From: Acrocarpospora phusangensis
Lineage (GTDB): Bacteria > Actinomycetota > Actinomycetes > Streptosporangiales > Streptosporangiaceae
NCBI RefSeq assembly: GCF_016862995.1
Contig: NZ_BOOA01000043.1
Coordinates: 1-64,000, forward strand
Direction: 5' to 3'
Length of the DNA: 64,000 nucleotides
In this document: positions 35,013 to 43,824 of the stretch, piece after piece
Numbering within the stretch: position 1 is the first letter of the stretch
Layout of the letters: each line of letters begins with the position of its first letter
The notes under the pieces: model-generated
Seen by the model: only the letters and a program-made list of their open reading frames with translations
The model's database searches: none
Told to the model about the DNA's origin: nothing
Program-made: the position numbers and the translations under genes

Positions 35013-36641
35013 TCAGCGGGCGAATTCGGTGGCGCGGGACTCGCGGACGACCGTGATGCGGATCTGGCCCGGGTAGGTGAGTTCCTCTTCGACCTGCTTC
35101 GCGACGTCGCGTGCGATCACCTGGGCCTGGATGTCGTCCACGTTGTCCGGACGCACCATGACCCGGATCTCCCGGCCGGCCTGCATGGCGAACACCTTGT
35201 CGACGCCCTCGTAGGACTGGGCGATCTCCTCCAGGCGCTCCAGCCGCTTGACGTACGCCTCCAGGGATTCACGGCGGGCCCCGGGACGACTGCCGCTGAT
35301 CGCGTCGGCGGCCTGGGTCAGGACGGCCTCGACGGTGCGGACCTCGACCTCGTTGTGGTGGGCCTCGATGGCGTGGACCACGTCCTCGTGCTCGCCGTAC
35401 CGACGGGCGATCTCGGCGCCGATGAGGGCGTGGCTGCCCTCCACCTCGTGCGTGAGCGCCTTGCCGATGTCGTGCAGCAGGGCACAGCGCTTGACGAGAT
35501 CCCGATCCAGCCGCAGCTCCGACGCCATGATCCCGGCGATGTGCGCGGACTCGATCAGATGCTTCAGCACGTTCTGCCCATACGAGGTGCGATAACGCAG
35601 CTGCCCGAGCAAGGTGACCAGTTCCGGGTGCATGTCGGTGATGCCGAGTTCGACCAGCGCATCCTCACCCGCGCGTACACAAAGATCTTGAACTTCGGCC
35701 TTGCTGCGCTCGTAAGCCTCCTCGATGCGCTGCGGGTGAATACGGCCGTCGAGCACCAGCTTCTCCAGGGTCAACCGTGCGGTCTCCCTGCGGACGGGAT
35801 CGAAACACGACAACAACACCGCCTCCGGCGTGTCATCGATGATCAGATTGACCCCGGTGGTCGACTCGAACGCCCGGATGTTCCGCCCCTCACGCCCGAT
35901 TATCCGCCCCTTCATCTCATCACCGGGCAGATGCAGCACACTCACCACAGACTCAGCCGTCTGCTCCGTCGCCACCCGCTGAACCGCCAGCGTCACGATC
36001 TTGCAGGCTCGCTTCTCGCCTTCCTTCCGGGCATCACTCTCGATCTCCCGGACGATCAGCGCCGCCTCCCGCTTGGCCTGGTTCTCGATCTCCTTGACCA
36101 GCTCGTTCTTGGCCTGCTCCGCCGTCAGCCCGGCGACCCGCTCCAGGATCTGCCGCCGCTTCTCCGCAACCTGATCAAGCTCAACCCGCCGATCGGCCAG
36201 CTCGGTCTCGGTCTCCGCCAGCTTCCTGGCCCGCTCGGCCTGCCGGCGCGCCTCCTCGTCGAGCCGCTGCTCCCGCTCCCCCAGGCGGTTCTCCCGCCGC
36301 TCCAGATCGGCGCGCAGCTCCTTCAGCTCGTTCTTGAGGATCCGCGACTCCTCCTCGACCTCCCGCCGCATCAACGCCGCGTTCTCCACCAGCGCCTCAG
36401 ACTTGCGGACGATCTCCCCGGCGTCGCCCTCGGCCTTCACCCGGATCTCGTCGGCGTCCCGCCGCGCCTGCTCCAGCTCCTTCTCCGTCAGCTCCGCCTT
36501 GAGCTGAGCGATCTGCTCGGCGGTCGGCCCGGTCTCCTTGGGAGCGGTACGGCGCAGCAACATGACCAGGAGGGCGGCAATCGCTACGAACGCCGCCAGC
36601 AGCACCGCCACTGCCAGCACGATCACGATCGTCATATCCAT
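35013..36641 (-). CDS. rny: Ribonuclease Y
   Basis: The 542-residue endoribonuclease starts at an ATG with a TAGGAGGGG sequence upstream. It has an N-terminal membrane anchor (IVIVLAVAVLLAAFVAIAAL), a long coiled coil (about 45-200), a KH domain (MKGRIIGREGRNIRAFESTT) and an HD domain with metal-binding LLHDIGKALTHEVEGSHALI. It initiates mRNA decay at the membrane in many Gram-positives. An in-frame start 48 bp upstream is possible. A G-rich (minus-strand) region and a candidate promoter lie upstream. Confidence 0.95.
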   Translation of the reverse strand: MDMTIVIVLAVAVLLAAFVAIAALLVMLLRRTAPKETGPTAEQIAQLKAELTEKELEQARRDADEIRVKAEGDAGEIVRKSEALVENAALMRREVEEESRILKNELKELRADLERRENRLGEREQRLDEEARRQAERARKLAETETELADRRVELDQVAEKRRQILERVAGLTAEQAKNELVKEIENQAKREAALIVREIESDARKEGEKRACKIVTLAVQRVATEQTAESVVSVLHLPGDEMKGRIIGREGRNIRAFESTTGVNLIIDDTPEAVLLSCFDPVRRETARLTLEKLVLDGRIHPQRIEEAYERSKAEVQDLCVRAGEDALVELGITDMHPELVTLLGQLRYRTSYGQNVLKHLIESAHIAGIMASELRLDRDLVKRCALLHDIGKALTHEVEGSHALIGAEIARRYGEHEDVVHAIEAHHNEVEVRTVEAVLTQAADAISGSRPGARRESLEAYVKRLERLEEIAQSYEGVDKVFAMQAGREIRVMVRPDNVDDIQAQVIARDVAKQVEEELTYPGQIRITVVRESRATEFAR

Positions 36642-36844
36642 TGCGCGCCCACCCCTCCTAGCGTCAGCCGGTAAAGGGGTCACAAGCACAGCACGGCAAC
36701 GCCTGGTGGCGTAACACTGGCGTCACCAGGGCAGATATCGCACCCAAGAGCGGTCAGGGTCCGTATTTCACCGTTATGGCAATCCGCGCTGCGCGGAGTA
36801 ACTCCTCACTGCGGTCGAGATTAAGCGTCAGAGAGGTAACGAGC

Positions 36845-36864
36845 AAGCAAAGACGCTCTGTCAA
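36845..36864 (-). promoter_or_regulatory. Candidate rny promoter
   Basis: On the minus strand a consensus TTGACA (36864-36859) is followed about 19 bases later by TTACCT, a poor -10. It lies about 200 bp upstream of the rny start. The -35 is convincing; the rest is tentative. Confidence 0.3.
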
Positions 36865-36889
36865 GCGACTTTTCCTCGATCATCTCCAC

Positions 36890-37045
36890 AACCTGCAACC
36901 CCTGGAGCCCCAGCCCCTAACCCACAGCCCTCCCCCGAAAACCCCAACCCCTAACACCACATACACCTCACCCCAAACCTCCCCCAACCACCCCACTTCC
37001 AACCCTCCACCCCATCAACACCACACCACCCTCCATCACCCGATT
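36890..37045 (-). other. Strand-asymmetric G-rich tract with G-quadruplex motif
   Basis: From about 36950 to 37045 the plus strand has no G at all, so a minus-strand transcript is C-free and G-rich. At 36951-36928 (minus) runs of 4, 4, 5 and 3 G are separated by 2, 5 and 1 bases, fitting the canonical G-quadruplex rule. More G-runs of 3-5 follow on both sides. The tract lies between recX and rny, both transcribed leftward. I see no gene in 36642-37141. Confidence 0.6.
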
Positions 37046-37141
37046 AGGACACCTCGCCGACACTCAGTGACCGTCCGTAGCCGACCGAGGCAATCGTCGT
37101 AAGTCCCGGGTGGGATCAGTCGTCGCAAAGTTCCGGGTGGA

Positions 37142-38467
37142 TCAATCGTCGTAAGCCTCGGGTGGGATCAGATCGTCAGTCTGAGGCGGGATGAAGTCGT
37201 CCTCGTCACTGTCGGGGTAAGCAAGGCTTTCCTGTTCGAGGGCTTCTCGGACGACGCGGAAGGCCAGAGCCGGCGAGTACCCCTTGCGCGCGAGCATGCC
37301 GACCAACCTGCGCGTCCTCGCCTGAGGCTCCGCGTTCCTCGTCCCAGGAAGCTTGCGCGCCACCAAACGCCGAGCGGTCTCAACCTCCTCGTCCGGATCG
37401 AGTTGCTCCACGGCGTCCTTGACCGTGTCCTCAGACACCCCACGATGACGCAACTCCTGAGCCAACGCCCGCCGGGCCAGACCCCGCCCCGCATGCCGCG
37501 AACTCACCCAGGCGGCGGCGAACGCCTCATCATCGATCAGGCCCACCTCCGAGAACCTCTCCAGCACGGCCTCGGCCACATCATCGGGAATCTCCCGCTT
37601 ACGCAACGCCTCCGCCAACTGCGCCCGAGTCCGAGGCGCCATCGTCAACAGCCGCAAACAAACCGCCCGAGCCCTAGCCTCAGGCCCATCCCCCTGCCCA
37701 TCTCTCCCCGAACCACGACCACCCTCACGCCCACCCGCCCCCGAGTCACGCCCACGACCACCCCTGCCCTCATCCCATCCCGAGCCCTGCGCATGACTGT
37801 CGCCGTGCCCATCCCGTCCCGAGCCCCGCGCATGACTGTCGCCGTACTCATCCCGTCCCGAGCCGTGCACATGACTGTCCCCGTACTCATCCCGTCCCGA
37901 GCCGTGCACATGACTGTCCCCGTGCTCATCCCATCCCGAGGCATGCGCACGGTCATCACCGAGCCCGTCAGATCCCAGGCCAAGACCTTCCCGATCCCCG
38001 CCCGATCCCGAGCCGCGAGCGCCCCCGCGCCCACCCCATCCCGAAGCACGCGCGCCACCATCCCCACGCCTGTTCATTCCCGAGGAACGCGCGCGGCGAC
38101 CGCTGCGCTCCTGACGGCTCTCTTCGCCACTCCCGAAACGCGCACGCCCGGAACGCCTGCGCCCTTCAGCCTGACCTCTCTCGCGCGACCCGTCCCCTTC
38201 GCCGGGTTCCGGGGCCCAGCCAGGACCGGAAGACCAGTCGGCGTCAGAAAACAAACCGCTCGGAGACGACCGATCGTTCGGCTTGGCAAGCTCGGAGAAC
38301 CAGTCGTCCGCGCTGTCCTCGGACTTGGCGCCCTGTCCGCCCTCATCTCCTGCGGACTGTCTGGATCGGCGACCGGAGCGCCCTCTGGCGCGCGGAACCT
38401 GTCGGCCGGATCCGTCGGCGTCTTCCCAGGCGTGGCCTCCGGCGTGAGTCTCCCCATCTGAATCCAT
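37142..38467 (-). CDS. recX: RecX regulatory protein with long disordered N-terminus
   Basis: The 441-residue protein has a normal RecX core only in its last 180 residues (ARAVCLRLLTMAPRTRAQLA, VGLIDDEAFAAAWVSSRHAG, RGLARRALAQELRHRGVSED). These form the three tandem three-helix repeats that bind the RecA filament. Residues 1-260 are disordered and charged, rich in Gly, Ser, Arg and Asp, and contain a 13-residue tandem repeat. Actinobacterial RecX proteins are usually much shorter. recA lies upstream on the same strand, separated by a HIT-family gene. Confidence 0.88.
   Translation of the reverse strand: MDSDGETHAGGHAWEDADGSGRQVPRARGRSGRRSRQSAGDEGGQGAKSEDSADDWFSELAKPNDRSSPSGLFSDADWSSGPGWAPEPGEGDGSRERGQAEGRRRSGRARFGSGEESRQERSGRRARSSGMNRRGDGGARASGWGGRGGARGSGSGGDREGLGLGSDGLGDDRAHASGWDEHGDSHVHGSGRDEYGDSHVHGSGRDEYGDSHARGSGRDGHGDSHAQGSGWDEGRGGRGRDSGAGGREGGRGSGRDGQGDGPEARARAVCLRLLTMAPRTRAQLAEALRKREIPDDVAEAVLERFSEVGLIDDEAFAAAWVSSRHAGRGLARRALAQELRHRGVSEDTVKDAVEQLDPDEEVETARRLVARKLPGTRNAEPQARTRRLVGMLARKGYSPALAFRVVREALEQESLAYPDSDEDDFIPPQTDDLIPPEAYDD
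37772..37966 (-). repeat. 39-bp in-frame tandem repeat inside recX
   Basis: Units begin at 37772, 37811, 37850, 37889 and 37928 on the plus strand. Each encodes a 13-residue unit of the form HGSGRDEYGDSHV. The two middle units are almost identical in DNA, which indicates recent duplication. Confidence 0.92.
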
Positions 38468-38530
38468 AGTCCTGACCTACCGTTCCTCGAACCAAAGCAC
38501 CTGGAGCGCGTCCCTCAACCAGCGGAACCG

Positions 38531-39136
38531 TCACTCGGCCAGAGCGGTCCGGAGCCGTCTGGCCAGGTTGGTCGCGTCGTTGATCGTCCACGGGATGACA
38601 CCGTTCTCGGTCATCAACGCGTGATACTGCTGCTGCTCATAAGGGATATCCGGCGGCAAGGCCGCGATATGCCAGTGAAGATGCGAATTGCCCTGCTGAC
38701 TGCCCAGCGATAACAGGTAGGTGCGCTCGGACGAAACAACCTGCTCCACGGCAAGCGCGACCCGACGAACAACCGACATCAACTGGAGATAGGCGTCCTC
38801 ATCCAGATCACGCACCACGTGCTCGATATGCGCCTTGGGGGCGACCAAGACCTTGCCGGGCATCGTCGGATGCCGATCCAAGAAGGCGATATGCCGCGCA
38901 TCCTCATACACGACCTGCTCAAGGTCATAACCAGGCTGATCATCGACGACGGCACACACGAAGCAGGTCCCAAGCTGAGCACGCCGAACATACGCATCAA
39001 GATCGAACGCTACGTTCCGCAGAGGTGCGGACCCACCGGGCCCCGACGGCCAGCCACCGAATTCAACCGGGGCCGCACCCTGTCCGCCCAGCTCGGACAC
39101 ACCCGACTCCGTGTTCTGAGGATCGGTCGTATCCAT
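38531..39136 (-). CDS. HIT family nucleotide-binding protein
   Basis: The 201-residue protein carries the histidine triad in GNSHLHWHIAALPPDIPYEQ (H-x-H-x-H). An upstream strand segment GKVLVAPKAHIEHVVRDLDE is typical of HIT hydrolases and transferases. A CFVC pair near residue 60 may be structural. The ATG at 39136 follows GGAGAG. Lying between recA and recX is unusual and may reflect insertion rather than function. Substrate is unknown, probably a nucleoside phosphate derivative. Confidence 0.85.
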   Translation of the reverse strand: MDTTDPQNTESGVSELGGQGAAPVEFGGWPSGPGGSAPLRNVAFDLDAYVRRAQLGTCFVCAVVDDQPGYDLEQVVYEDARHIAFLDRHPTMPGKVLVAPKAHIEHVVRDLDEDAYLQLMSVVRRVALAVEQVVSSERTYLLSLGSQQGNSHLHWHIAALPPDIPYEQQQYHALMTENGVIPWTINDATNLARRLRTALAE

Positions 39137-39424
39137 GAGCACTCTCCGGACCAGCTTTAGCCAATATCAATTTCAGCGTTCGAACGGGATCGACAGAACG
39201 ACCACCATCCTCGCAAGATCCCCCGTCGACCCAAGCCGAACGCATGCCCCCAAGCACAGGATTCCCGAATCCAACACCCGAGCGACGACATCCGCAACAC
39301 CGTAACCACAACGCAGGCCCAACAGAGACTGCGTTTGAAACCCTCAACCCCACTCCGGCGTTCGCCCGCCCGGCACCCGACGAAGCGCCGATAAAGCAAC
39401 GACTGGCGCGCCCACCGCCCACCT

Positions 39425-39798
39425 CGGCATGCACCTGCACGAACCACACGTGCTGGCGGTCGCCCAGCACGTGTGGGCAGCAGGACCGCGCCACGCGGTC
39501 GGCGGGAACCAGCCGAAGGGAGAGTTCCCCTCCCGGTCCATCCGGCCGCAGCTGGACAGACCGCACAACGAGGCCCGACGCCTCGGCGTGCACCTGCACG
39601 AACCCACACGTGCTGGTGGTCGCCCGGCACGACGGGCAGTGGGACCGCGCCGCACGGTCGGCGGGAACCAGTTGGACCGAAGGGAGAGCCCTCCATCCGG
39701 TCCGGAAGGTTGGTGGGAACCTGCCGGACCGGATGGGAGGGTCCCCTCCGGCCCAGGAGGTCGGTGGGGACCAGCGGAGCCGGAGGGGGAGGGAGGGT
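39425..39798. repeat. Nested repeats between recA and the HIT gene
   Basis: A block of about 110 bp beginning at 39425 (CGGCATGCACCTGCACGAAC) recurs at 39584 (period 159 bp) with a few changes. Within and after it, a degenerate module of about 50 bp of the form GTCGGYGGGAACCAG…GGAGRG recurs four times up to the recA stop. No credible gene covers 39143-39798. Confidence 0.75.
39691..39739 (-). terminator. Long hairpin downstream of recA
   Basis: CCATCCGGTCCGG (39693-39705) pairs perfectly with 39724-39736 around an 18-base loop, and pairing continues a few bases further with one bulge. It lies about 60 bp beyond the recA stop. It could terminate recA transcripts or protect their 3' end. Confidence 0.5.
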
Positions 39799-41985
39799 CT
39801 AGACGTCGCCGGGCTTGGGGGTGGCCGACTTGGTGCGGCCGGTGGCGGCGGTCGCGGGAGCAGGAGCGGGGGCAGCGGCGGCCGGGGGCGCGTCGATGCG
39901 GGGTCCGACCCCGAGCTTCTCCTTGATCTTCTTCTCGATCTCGTTGGCGATGTCGGGGTTGTTCTTGAGGAAGTTGCGGGCGTTCTCCTTGCCCTGACCC
40001 AGCTGGTCCCCCTCGTACGTGTACCAGGCGCCCGCCTTGCGCACGAAGCCGTGCTCGACACCCATGTCGATCAGGCCGCCCTCGCGGGAGATGCCGAAGC
40101 CGTACAGAATGTCGAAGTCGGCCACGCGGAAGGGCGGGGCCATCTTGTTCTTGACGATCTTCACTCGCGTGCGGTTGCCGACCGGCTCGGTGCCGTCCTT
40201 CAGGGTCTCGATCCGGCGCACGTCAAGGCGCACCGAGGCGTAGAACTTCAGCGCCTTACCGCCCGTCGTGGTCTCGGGGCTGTTGTGCACCATGACTCCG
40301 TCGACGAAGTAGTTGTGCGTACCTTCGACCTCAAGGTCGAACTTCTTCATCGAACGCGTCCTGGGCTTGATGTGCACATCGAGGATCGCGGCCGGAACCA
40401 GCCGGTTCTCGGGCTCGGCGAACTGCGGCTCGGCCGCGAAACGGTCCTGGAAGCGGGGCAGCAGCTTGTGAGCCATCGACGGGTGTACGTAGGGGGCGAC
40501 CAACTCCTGGAACTTCGCCGACGACTCGGTGCTGAACTGCAGTACCGCGATCTGGCGTGTGCCCGCGTGCCGGAGCTTGACGTCGAGCCCGTGAGTGTCG
40601 CGCAGGTAGTCCACCAGCCGATCCCGCGATCCCTCGCTCATGGCCTCGACACAGATCTCGATCCGCCCGGAACCGCCTTCAGTGCGCGTCTGGAGGCCCT
40701 TGGAGCGAACCGTGAACCCGCCATCGTCCATGTACCAGACAGCGAGGGCGAGCGGGCTGAGCGCCTTGAGGAAATCCCACGTCAGGTGCTTCTTGCCATC
40801 ACCGAAGTAGACCACCTGGCGAAGCTCGTCTAGTTCGGGCAGCGGTGTGAAGTCGGCGAACACCGCACCCTTGGCGTTAGTGCTCCTGGAATGGCCGATG
40901 TTGCCCAGCAAGGCGCATTTCCAGCCGAGATACGCCTCCTGCTCGGCCCCATGGCCCATCCGGAAGCGAACGCCGGACCGCCCCCGGCGGTTGGGCGAAA
41001 GATTGCCGTCGCCCATGACCGAACCGAGGATCACCTGCCACTGCGAGTCGCTGAGCCGATGGGTTTCCGAGATCATGACACGGTCACCGGCGATGAGCTC
41101 ACCGGCTTCGGCCCAGCCGCCGGGGGTGCGGACCAGGTGGTTCTCCGTGGCCGCGAACTGCGCCTTGCCATTACCACCCGACTTGGCGACGGTGAACTGC
41201 AGGAAACGCTCCGCGTTGCCGTTGTCGAACCAGTTCGCGATGCGGCGCGGCACCACCCGGTCGGTCTCCGGATCGTAGGAGAGGACTTCGACGTCCAGTC
41301 GCTGGTTGACGATCTTGCCGATCTTCTCCTGGGTACCGTCGGCAAGCGTCACCCGAGTGCCATACGAGAAGCAGCCGAACATCACGCCGATCTTCTCGCG
41401 GAGCTGGTTGATGAAGATCGCGGTGGTGCCGGTGTTGTTGAGGGCGCCGGCGACCTTGCGCAGGGCCTGGGACATCAGGCGGGCCTGGAGGCCGACGTGG
41501 CTGTCGCCCATCTCGCCCTCGATTTCGGCCTTGGGGACCAGGGCGGCCACCGAGTCGATGACGATGATGTCCACCGCGCCGGAGCGGATCAGCATGTCGG
41601 CGATCTCCAGCGCCTGCTCGCCGGTGTCCGGCTGGGAGACCAGCAGCGCGTCCACGTCGACGCCGAGCTTCTTGGCGTATTCGGGGTCGAGCGCGTGCTC
41701 CGCGTCGATGAAGGCGGCGATGCCGCCCTGGCGCTGGGCGTTGGCCACCGCGTGCAGCGCGACCGTGGTCTTACCGGAGGATTCCGGGCCGTAGACCTCG
41801 ACGATCCGGCCGCGGGGGAAGCCGCCGATGCCGAGCGCGACGTCAAGCGCGATCGCTCCGGTCGGGATCACTTCGATGGGGGCACGGGCATCATCGCCGA
41901 GGCGCATGACGGAACCCTTGCCGAACTGTCGCTCGATCTGGGCGAGGGCGGTCTCAAGGGCCTTCTCGCGGTCGTTGATTGCCAT
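39799..41985 (-). CDS. recA: RecA recombinase precursor with in-frame intein
   Basis: The 728-residue precursor becomes a 364-residue RecA after splicing. Extein motifs include Walker [10 protein letters not shown] (about 66-74), Walker [11 protein letters not shown], loop L1 [20 protein letters not shown] and [14 protein letters not shown]. Loop L2 resumes as [20 protein letters not shown]. The acidic RecA tail is replaced by an Ala/Pro-rich end ([18 protein letters not shown]). I chose the ATG at 41985 (after AGGGGGC) because it gives the invariant N-terminus of RecA. A LexA box lies 121 bp upstream. Confidence 0.97.
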   Translation of the reverse strand: MAINDREKALETALAQIERQFGKGSVMRLGDDARAPIEVIPTGAIALDVALGIGGFPRGRIVEVYGPESSGKTTVALHAVANAQRQGGIAAFIDAEHALDPEYAKKLGVDVDALLVSQPDTGEQALEIADMLIRSGAVDIIVIDSVAALVPKAEIEGEMGDSHVGLQARLMSQALRKVAGALNNTGTTAIFINQLREKIGVMFGCFSYGTRVTLADGTQEKIGKIVNQRLDVEVLSYDPETDRVVPRRIANWFDNGNAERFLQFTVAKSGGNGKAQFAATENHLVRTPGGWAEAGELIAGDRVMISETHRLSDSQWQVILGSVMGDGNLSPNRRGRSGVRFRMGHGAEQEAYLGWKCALLGNIGHSRSTNAKGAVFADFTPLPELDELRQVVYFGDGKKHLTWDFLKALSPLALAVWYMDDGGFTVRSKGLQTRTEGGSGRIEICVEAMSEGSRDRLVDYLRDTHGLDVKLRHAGTRQIAVLQFSTESSAKFQELVAPYVHPSMAHKLLPRFQDRFAAEPQFAEPENRLVPAAILDVHIKPRTRSMKKFDLEVEGTHNYFVDGVMVHNSPETTTGGKALKFYASVRLDVRRIETLKDGTEPVGNRTRVKIVKNKMAPPFRVADFDILYGFGISREGGLIDMGVEHGFVRKAGAWYTYEGDQLGQGKENARNFLKNNPDIANEIEKKIKEKLGVGPRIDAPPAAAAPAPAPATAATGRTKSATPKPGDV
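40282..41373 (-). mobile_element. RecA intein with LAGLIDADG homing endonuclease
   Basis: The insertion is exactly 364 codons, from Cys205 to Asn568 of the precursor. It starts [13 protein letters not shown] (block A), has [12 protein letters not shown] (block B with the conserved T-x-x-H) and ends [15 protein letters not shown] then MVHN, followed by Ser+1. Two LAGLIDADG-type motifs are present, [12 protein letters not shown] and [11 protein letters not shown], each with an acidic residue, so the endonuclease may be active. The site (after G204, before S-P-E-T-T-T) is, as I recall, that of the M. leprae RecA intein rather than the M. tuberculosis one. Confidence 0.95.
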
Positions 41986-42105
41986 TGGGGTGCCCCCTGT
42001 GAGGGTCGTGGTTTTCTCGGTCACCGGAAAGCTACGGGGTGCCGCCGACATTTTCCGGAGCCTCACAGTAGAGGCGACGTACCAAGGCGGCAGGTCAAAT
42101 ATAGC

Positions 42106-42119
42106 CGAACGACTGTTCG
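42106..42119. promoter_or_regulatory. LexA (SOS) box upstream of recA
   Basis: CGAACGACTGTTCG fits the actinobacterial and Bacillus-type LexA consensus CGAACN4GTTCG exactly. It lies about 120 bp upstream of the recA ATG, so recA is very probably DNA-damage induced. Confidence 0.9.
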
Positions 42120-42312
42120 ATCTCACCCGGAACCGGTGGATACTTTCCCCCGAGGGCCGCGTACGCACCCGGGAACGCCGCTCGCCACCCCAACCTCAGA
42201 GTCACATTCCCGGGCATTCTCTCCGAGCTGTTGCCACGTCACTGACCTGCAGCGATCCTTGAAGAAACGGGCCGTTCGCGCGGCCGAGGACTGCGAACCC
42301 CTAGGTGGCGAC

Positions 42313-42585
42313 GTGGCGAGCACTAGCGCGTACGCCCGGCAACGCCGTACCCATCTGGAGGCGCTGGCCGAGCAGTTACCGGAGCGCGGGCTCGTGAGCC
42401 GCATGCTCGGGGGCGACGATCCCGTCCTGTGGGTCTGGCATCCGCACACGGGCAGGCAGACGATCGTCTTCGCCACGCCCGCGAAGGACGGCTGGCTCTT
42501 CCTCTGGTCGCCGGACGGGCAGGAGAGCGCGGAGGACCTCGACCTCACCGCGGACTCGGTCAAGAAACTCCTGGCCGAATCCTGA
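42313..42585 (+). CDS. Small conserved actinobacterial protein of unknown function
   Basis: The 90-residue protein starts at a GTG after AGGTGG. It reads SAYARQRRTHLEALAEQLPE, then PVLWVWHPHTGRQTIVFATP and GWLFLWSPDG. This looks like a small beta-sheet domain with conserved Trp residues, probably nucleotide or DNA related only by location. It is divergent from recA and convergent with the DUF3046 gene. I do not recognise a named family. Confidence 0.6.
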   Translation: MASTSAYARQRRTHLEALAEQLPERGLVSRMLGGDDPVLWVWHPHTGRQTIVFATPAKDGWLFLWSPDGQESAEDLDLTADSVKKLLAES

Positions 42586-42608
42586 ACCAGGCGGGGCCAG
42601 GGCGGGGC

Positions 42609-42803
42609 TCAGCGCAGGCGCGTGTCCACGTCGACGGTCTGGCACACGGCTCGCCAGACCTGCTTGGCGCCCACGCCGTCGGCCAGGGCCTGCTCCACCG
42701 TACGGCTGCCCAGGTCGGCGATGACGTAGTCACGGGCCCACGACTCCGCGTACCCCTCGCCGAAGTGGGTGTTCATCCGATCCCAGAATTCAGTGAGGCG
42801 CAT
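42609..42803 (-). CDS. DUF3046 family protein
   Basis: The 64-residue protein MRLTEFWDRMNTHFGEGYAE … VWRAVCQTVDVD matches DUF3046, a small family usually encoded beside recA and recX in actinomycetes. The ATG at 42803 gives the conserved N-terminus. Function is unknown. Its conserved position next to recA suggests a link to recombination or simply gene-order inertia. Confidence 0.85.
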   Translation of the reverse strand: MRLTEFWDRMNTHFGEGYAESWARDYVIADLGSRTVEQALADGVGAKQVWRAVCQTVDVDTRLR

Positions 42804-42899
42804 GGGTTCAAGTATGGCCGGGACTGGGATAGGAAGAATCCACGACGGAACGGGCGTGACCCGGGGGACGCGCCGAAGCGCAAGCACTGGGAGGCCCCC

Positions 42900-43076
42900 A
42901 TGCCCAAGCTCACCCCTGCGGTACGTCACGCGCGCAAGGCCAGGAAGAAGCTCCTGCGTCACCAGCTTCGCCAGGCCGTACTCGCGCAGAAGGCCGAACG
43001 CGCCGAGCGGCATGCCGCCATCGCTCCGGTCCCCCGCGAGGGCGTCCCCAGAACCCGCCGGGCCTCGCGTCGCTGA
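42900..43076 (+). CDS. Small Arg/Lys-rich protein
   Basis: The 58-residue protein begins MPKLTPAVRHARKARKKLLR and is very basic throughout, with about a third of residues Arg, Lys or His. The ATG follows GGGAGG by 5-6 bases, the best evidence that it is translated. It could bind nucleic acid. No family is recognised. Confidence 0.5.
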   Translation: MPKLTPAVRHARKARKKLLRHQLRQAVLAQKAERAERHAAIAPVPREGVPRTRRASRR

Positions 43077-43097
43077 GGTTTATCCCGGTCCGTCCGG

Positions 43098-43586
43098 TCA
43101 GAGGACGCGGGAGCCGTACATTTCGCCGAGCGGGTCGGCGAGGAGTTCCAGGCGGGCGCCGTCGGGATCGCAGAAGTAGATCGAAGCACCGCTTTCCAGC
43201 ACATGCGGTACGCCTGCCGCTTCCAGCTTGCCCCGGAGCCGTTCCCAGCTGACGGGATCGACGGAGATCGCGATGTGGTGCAGCCCGCCGAGCACTTCCT
43301 GGTACGGCCCGAGGTCCAGGCCGGGGAAGTCGAAGAAGGCGAGCAGGTTGCCGTTCCCGATGTCGAAGAAGAAGTGGTTGGAGCCCTTGTAGTCCCGGTT
43401 CTCGAAGATCTCGGTCAGCGGGAACTCCAGGAGGCCCTGGTAGAATTCGATGGTACGTTCGACGTTGGAGGAGAGCAGGGCGAAGTGGTGGAGGCCCCGG
43501 GCGCTGCTCGGCGGTCGCCGCTCTTTGAGGTAGCGGTCGCGGATTTCTTCACGCGTTGACTCGATGGCCGCGTAGTCAATGTCCAT
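43098..43586 (-). CDS. VOC (glyoxalase/bleomycin resistance) superfamily protein
   Basis: The 162-residue protein has the paired beta-alpha-beta-beta-beta modules of vicinal-oxygen-chelate proteins. GLHHFALLSSNVERTIEFYQ opens the first, with a metal His. GLHHIAISVDPVSWERLRGK opens the second, and IYFCDPDGARLELLADP carries the usual C-terminal Glu. It is probably a metal-dependent dioxygenase or lyase on an unknown substrate. It stands alone. Confidence 0.85.
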   Translation of the reverse strand: MDIDYAAIESTREEIRDRYLKERRPPSSARGLHHFALLSSNVERTIEFYQGLLEFPLTEIFENRDYKGSNHFFFDIGNGNLLAFFDFPGLDLGPYQEVLGGLHHIAISVDPVSWERLRGKLEAAGVPHVLESGASIYFCDPDGARLELLADPLGEMYGSRVL

Positions 43587-43824
43587 AGTTCAGGTGATTG
43601 TCCCCCAAAAGGGGCGATCAATCCGTCACGACAGCCACAATCTCCTCCTTACGCGGAGTCTGTGCCCGCTCCTGTGATCGCACGTCGCAAGCCGTGCCGG
43701 GAGGAGGGTGAATCGGCGATGCGTTGATATATGGGCACGGATCGGTGCCGCAGGATTCTGTCGGTGCGGGGATGCATGATGGGTGGCAGACCGAGACCGG
43801 CATCGTGGCGGGTTAGGGGGAACG
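43587..43824. other. Divergent intergenic region before lhr
   Basis: This 238-bp region separates the VOC gene and lhr. Beyond the AGGGGGA ribosome binding site of lhr, I see no clear promoter element or gene. Confidence 0.3.

Noticed and set aside
39063-40061. Open frame across the recA–HIT spacer
   Set aside because: It overlaps the recA 3' end and the HIT 5' end on the same strand, consists of repeated Cys/Arg-rich text, and follows the 159-bp DNA repeat rather than protein constraint.
40282-41373. Insertion in recA as a gene disruption
   Set aside because: The frame is continuous, the ends are Cys and His-Asn before Ser, and all intein blocks are present, so it is a splicing element.
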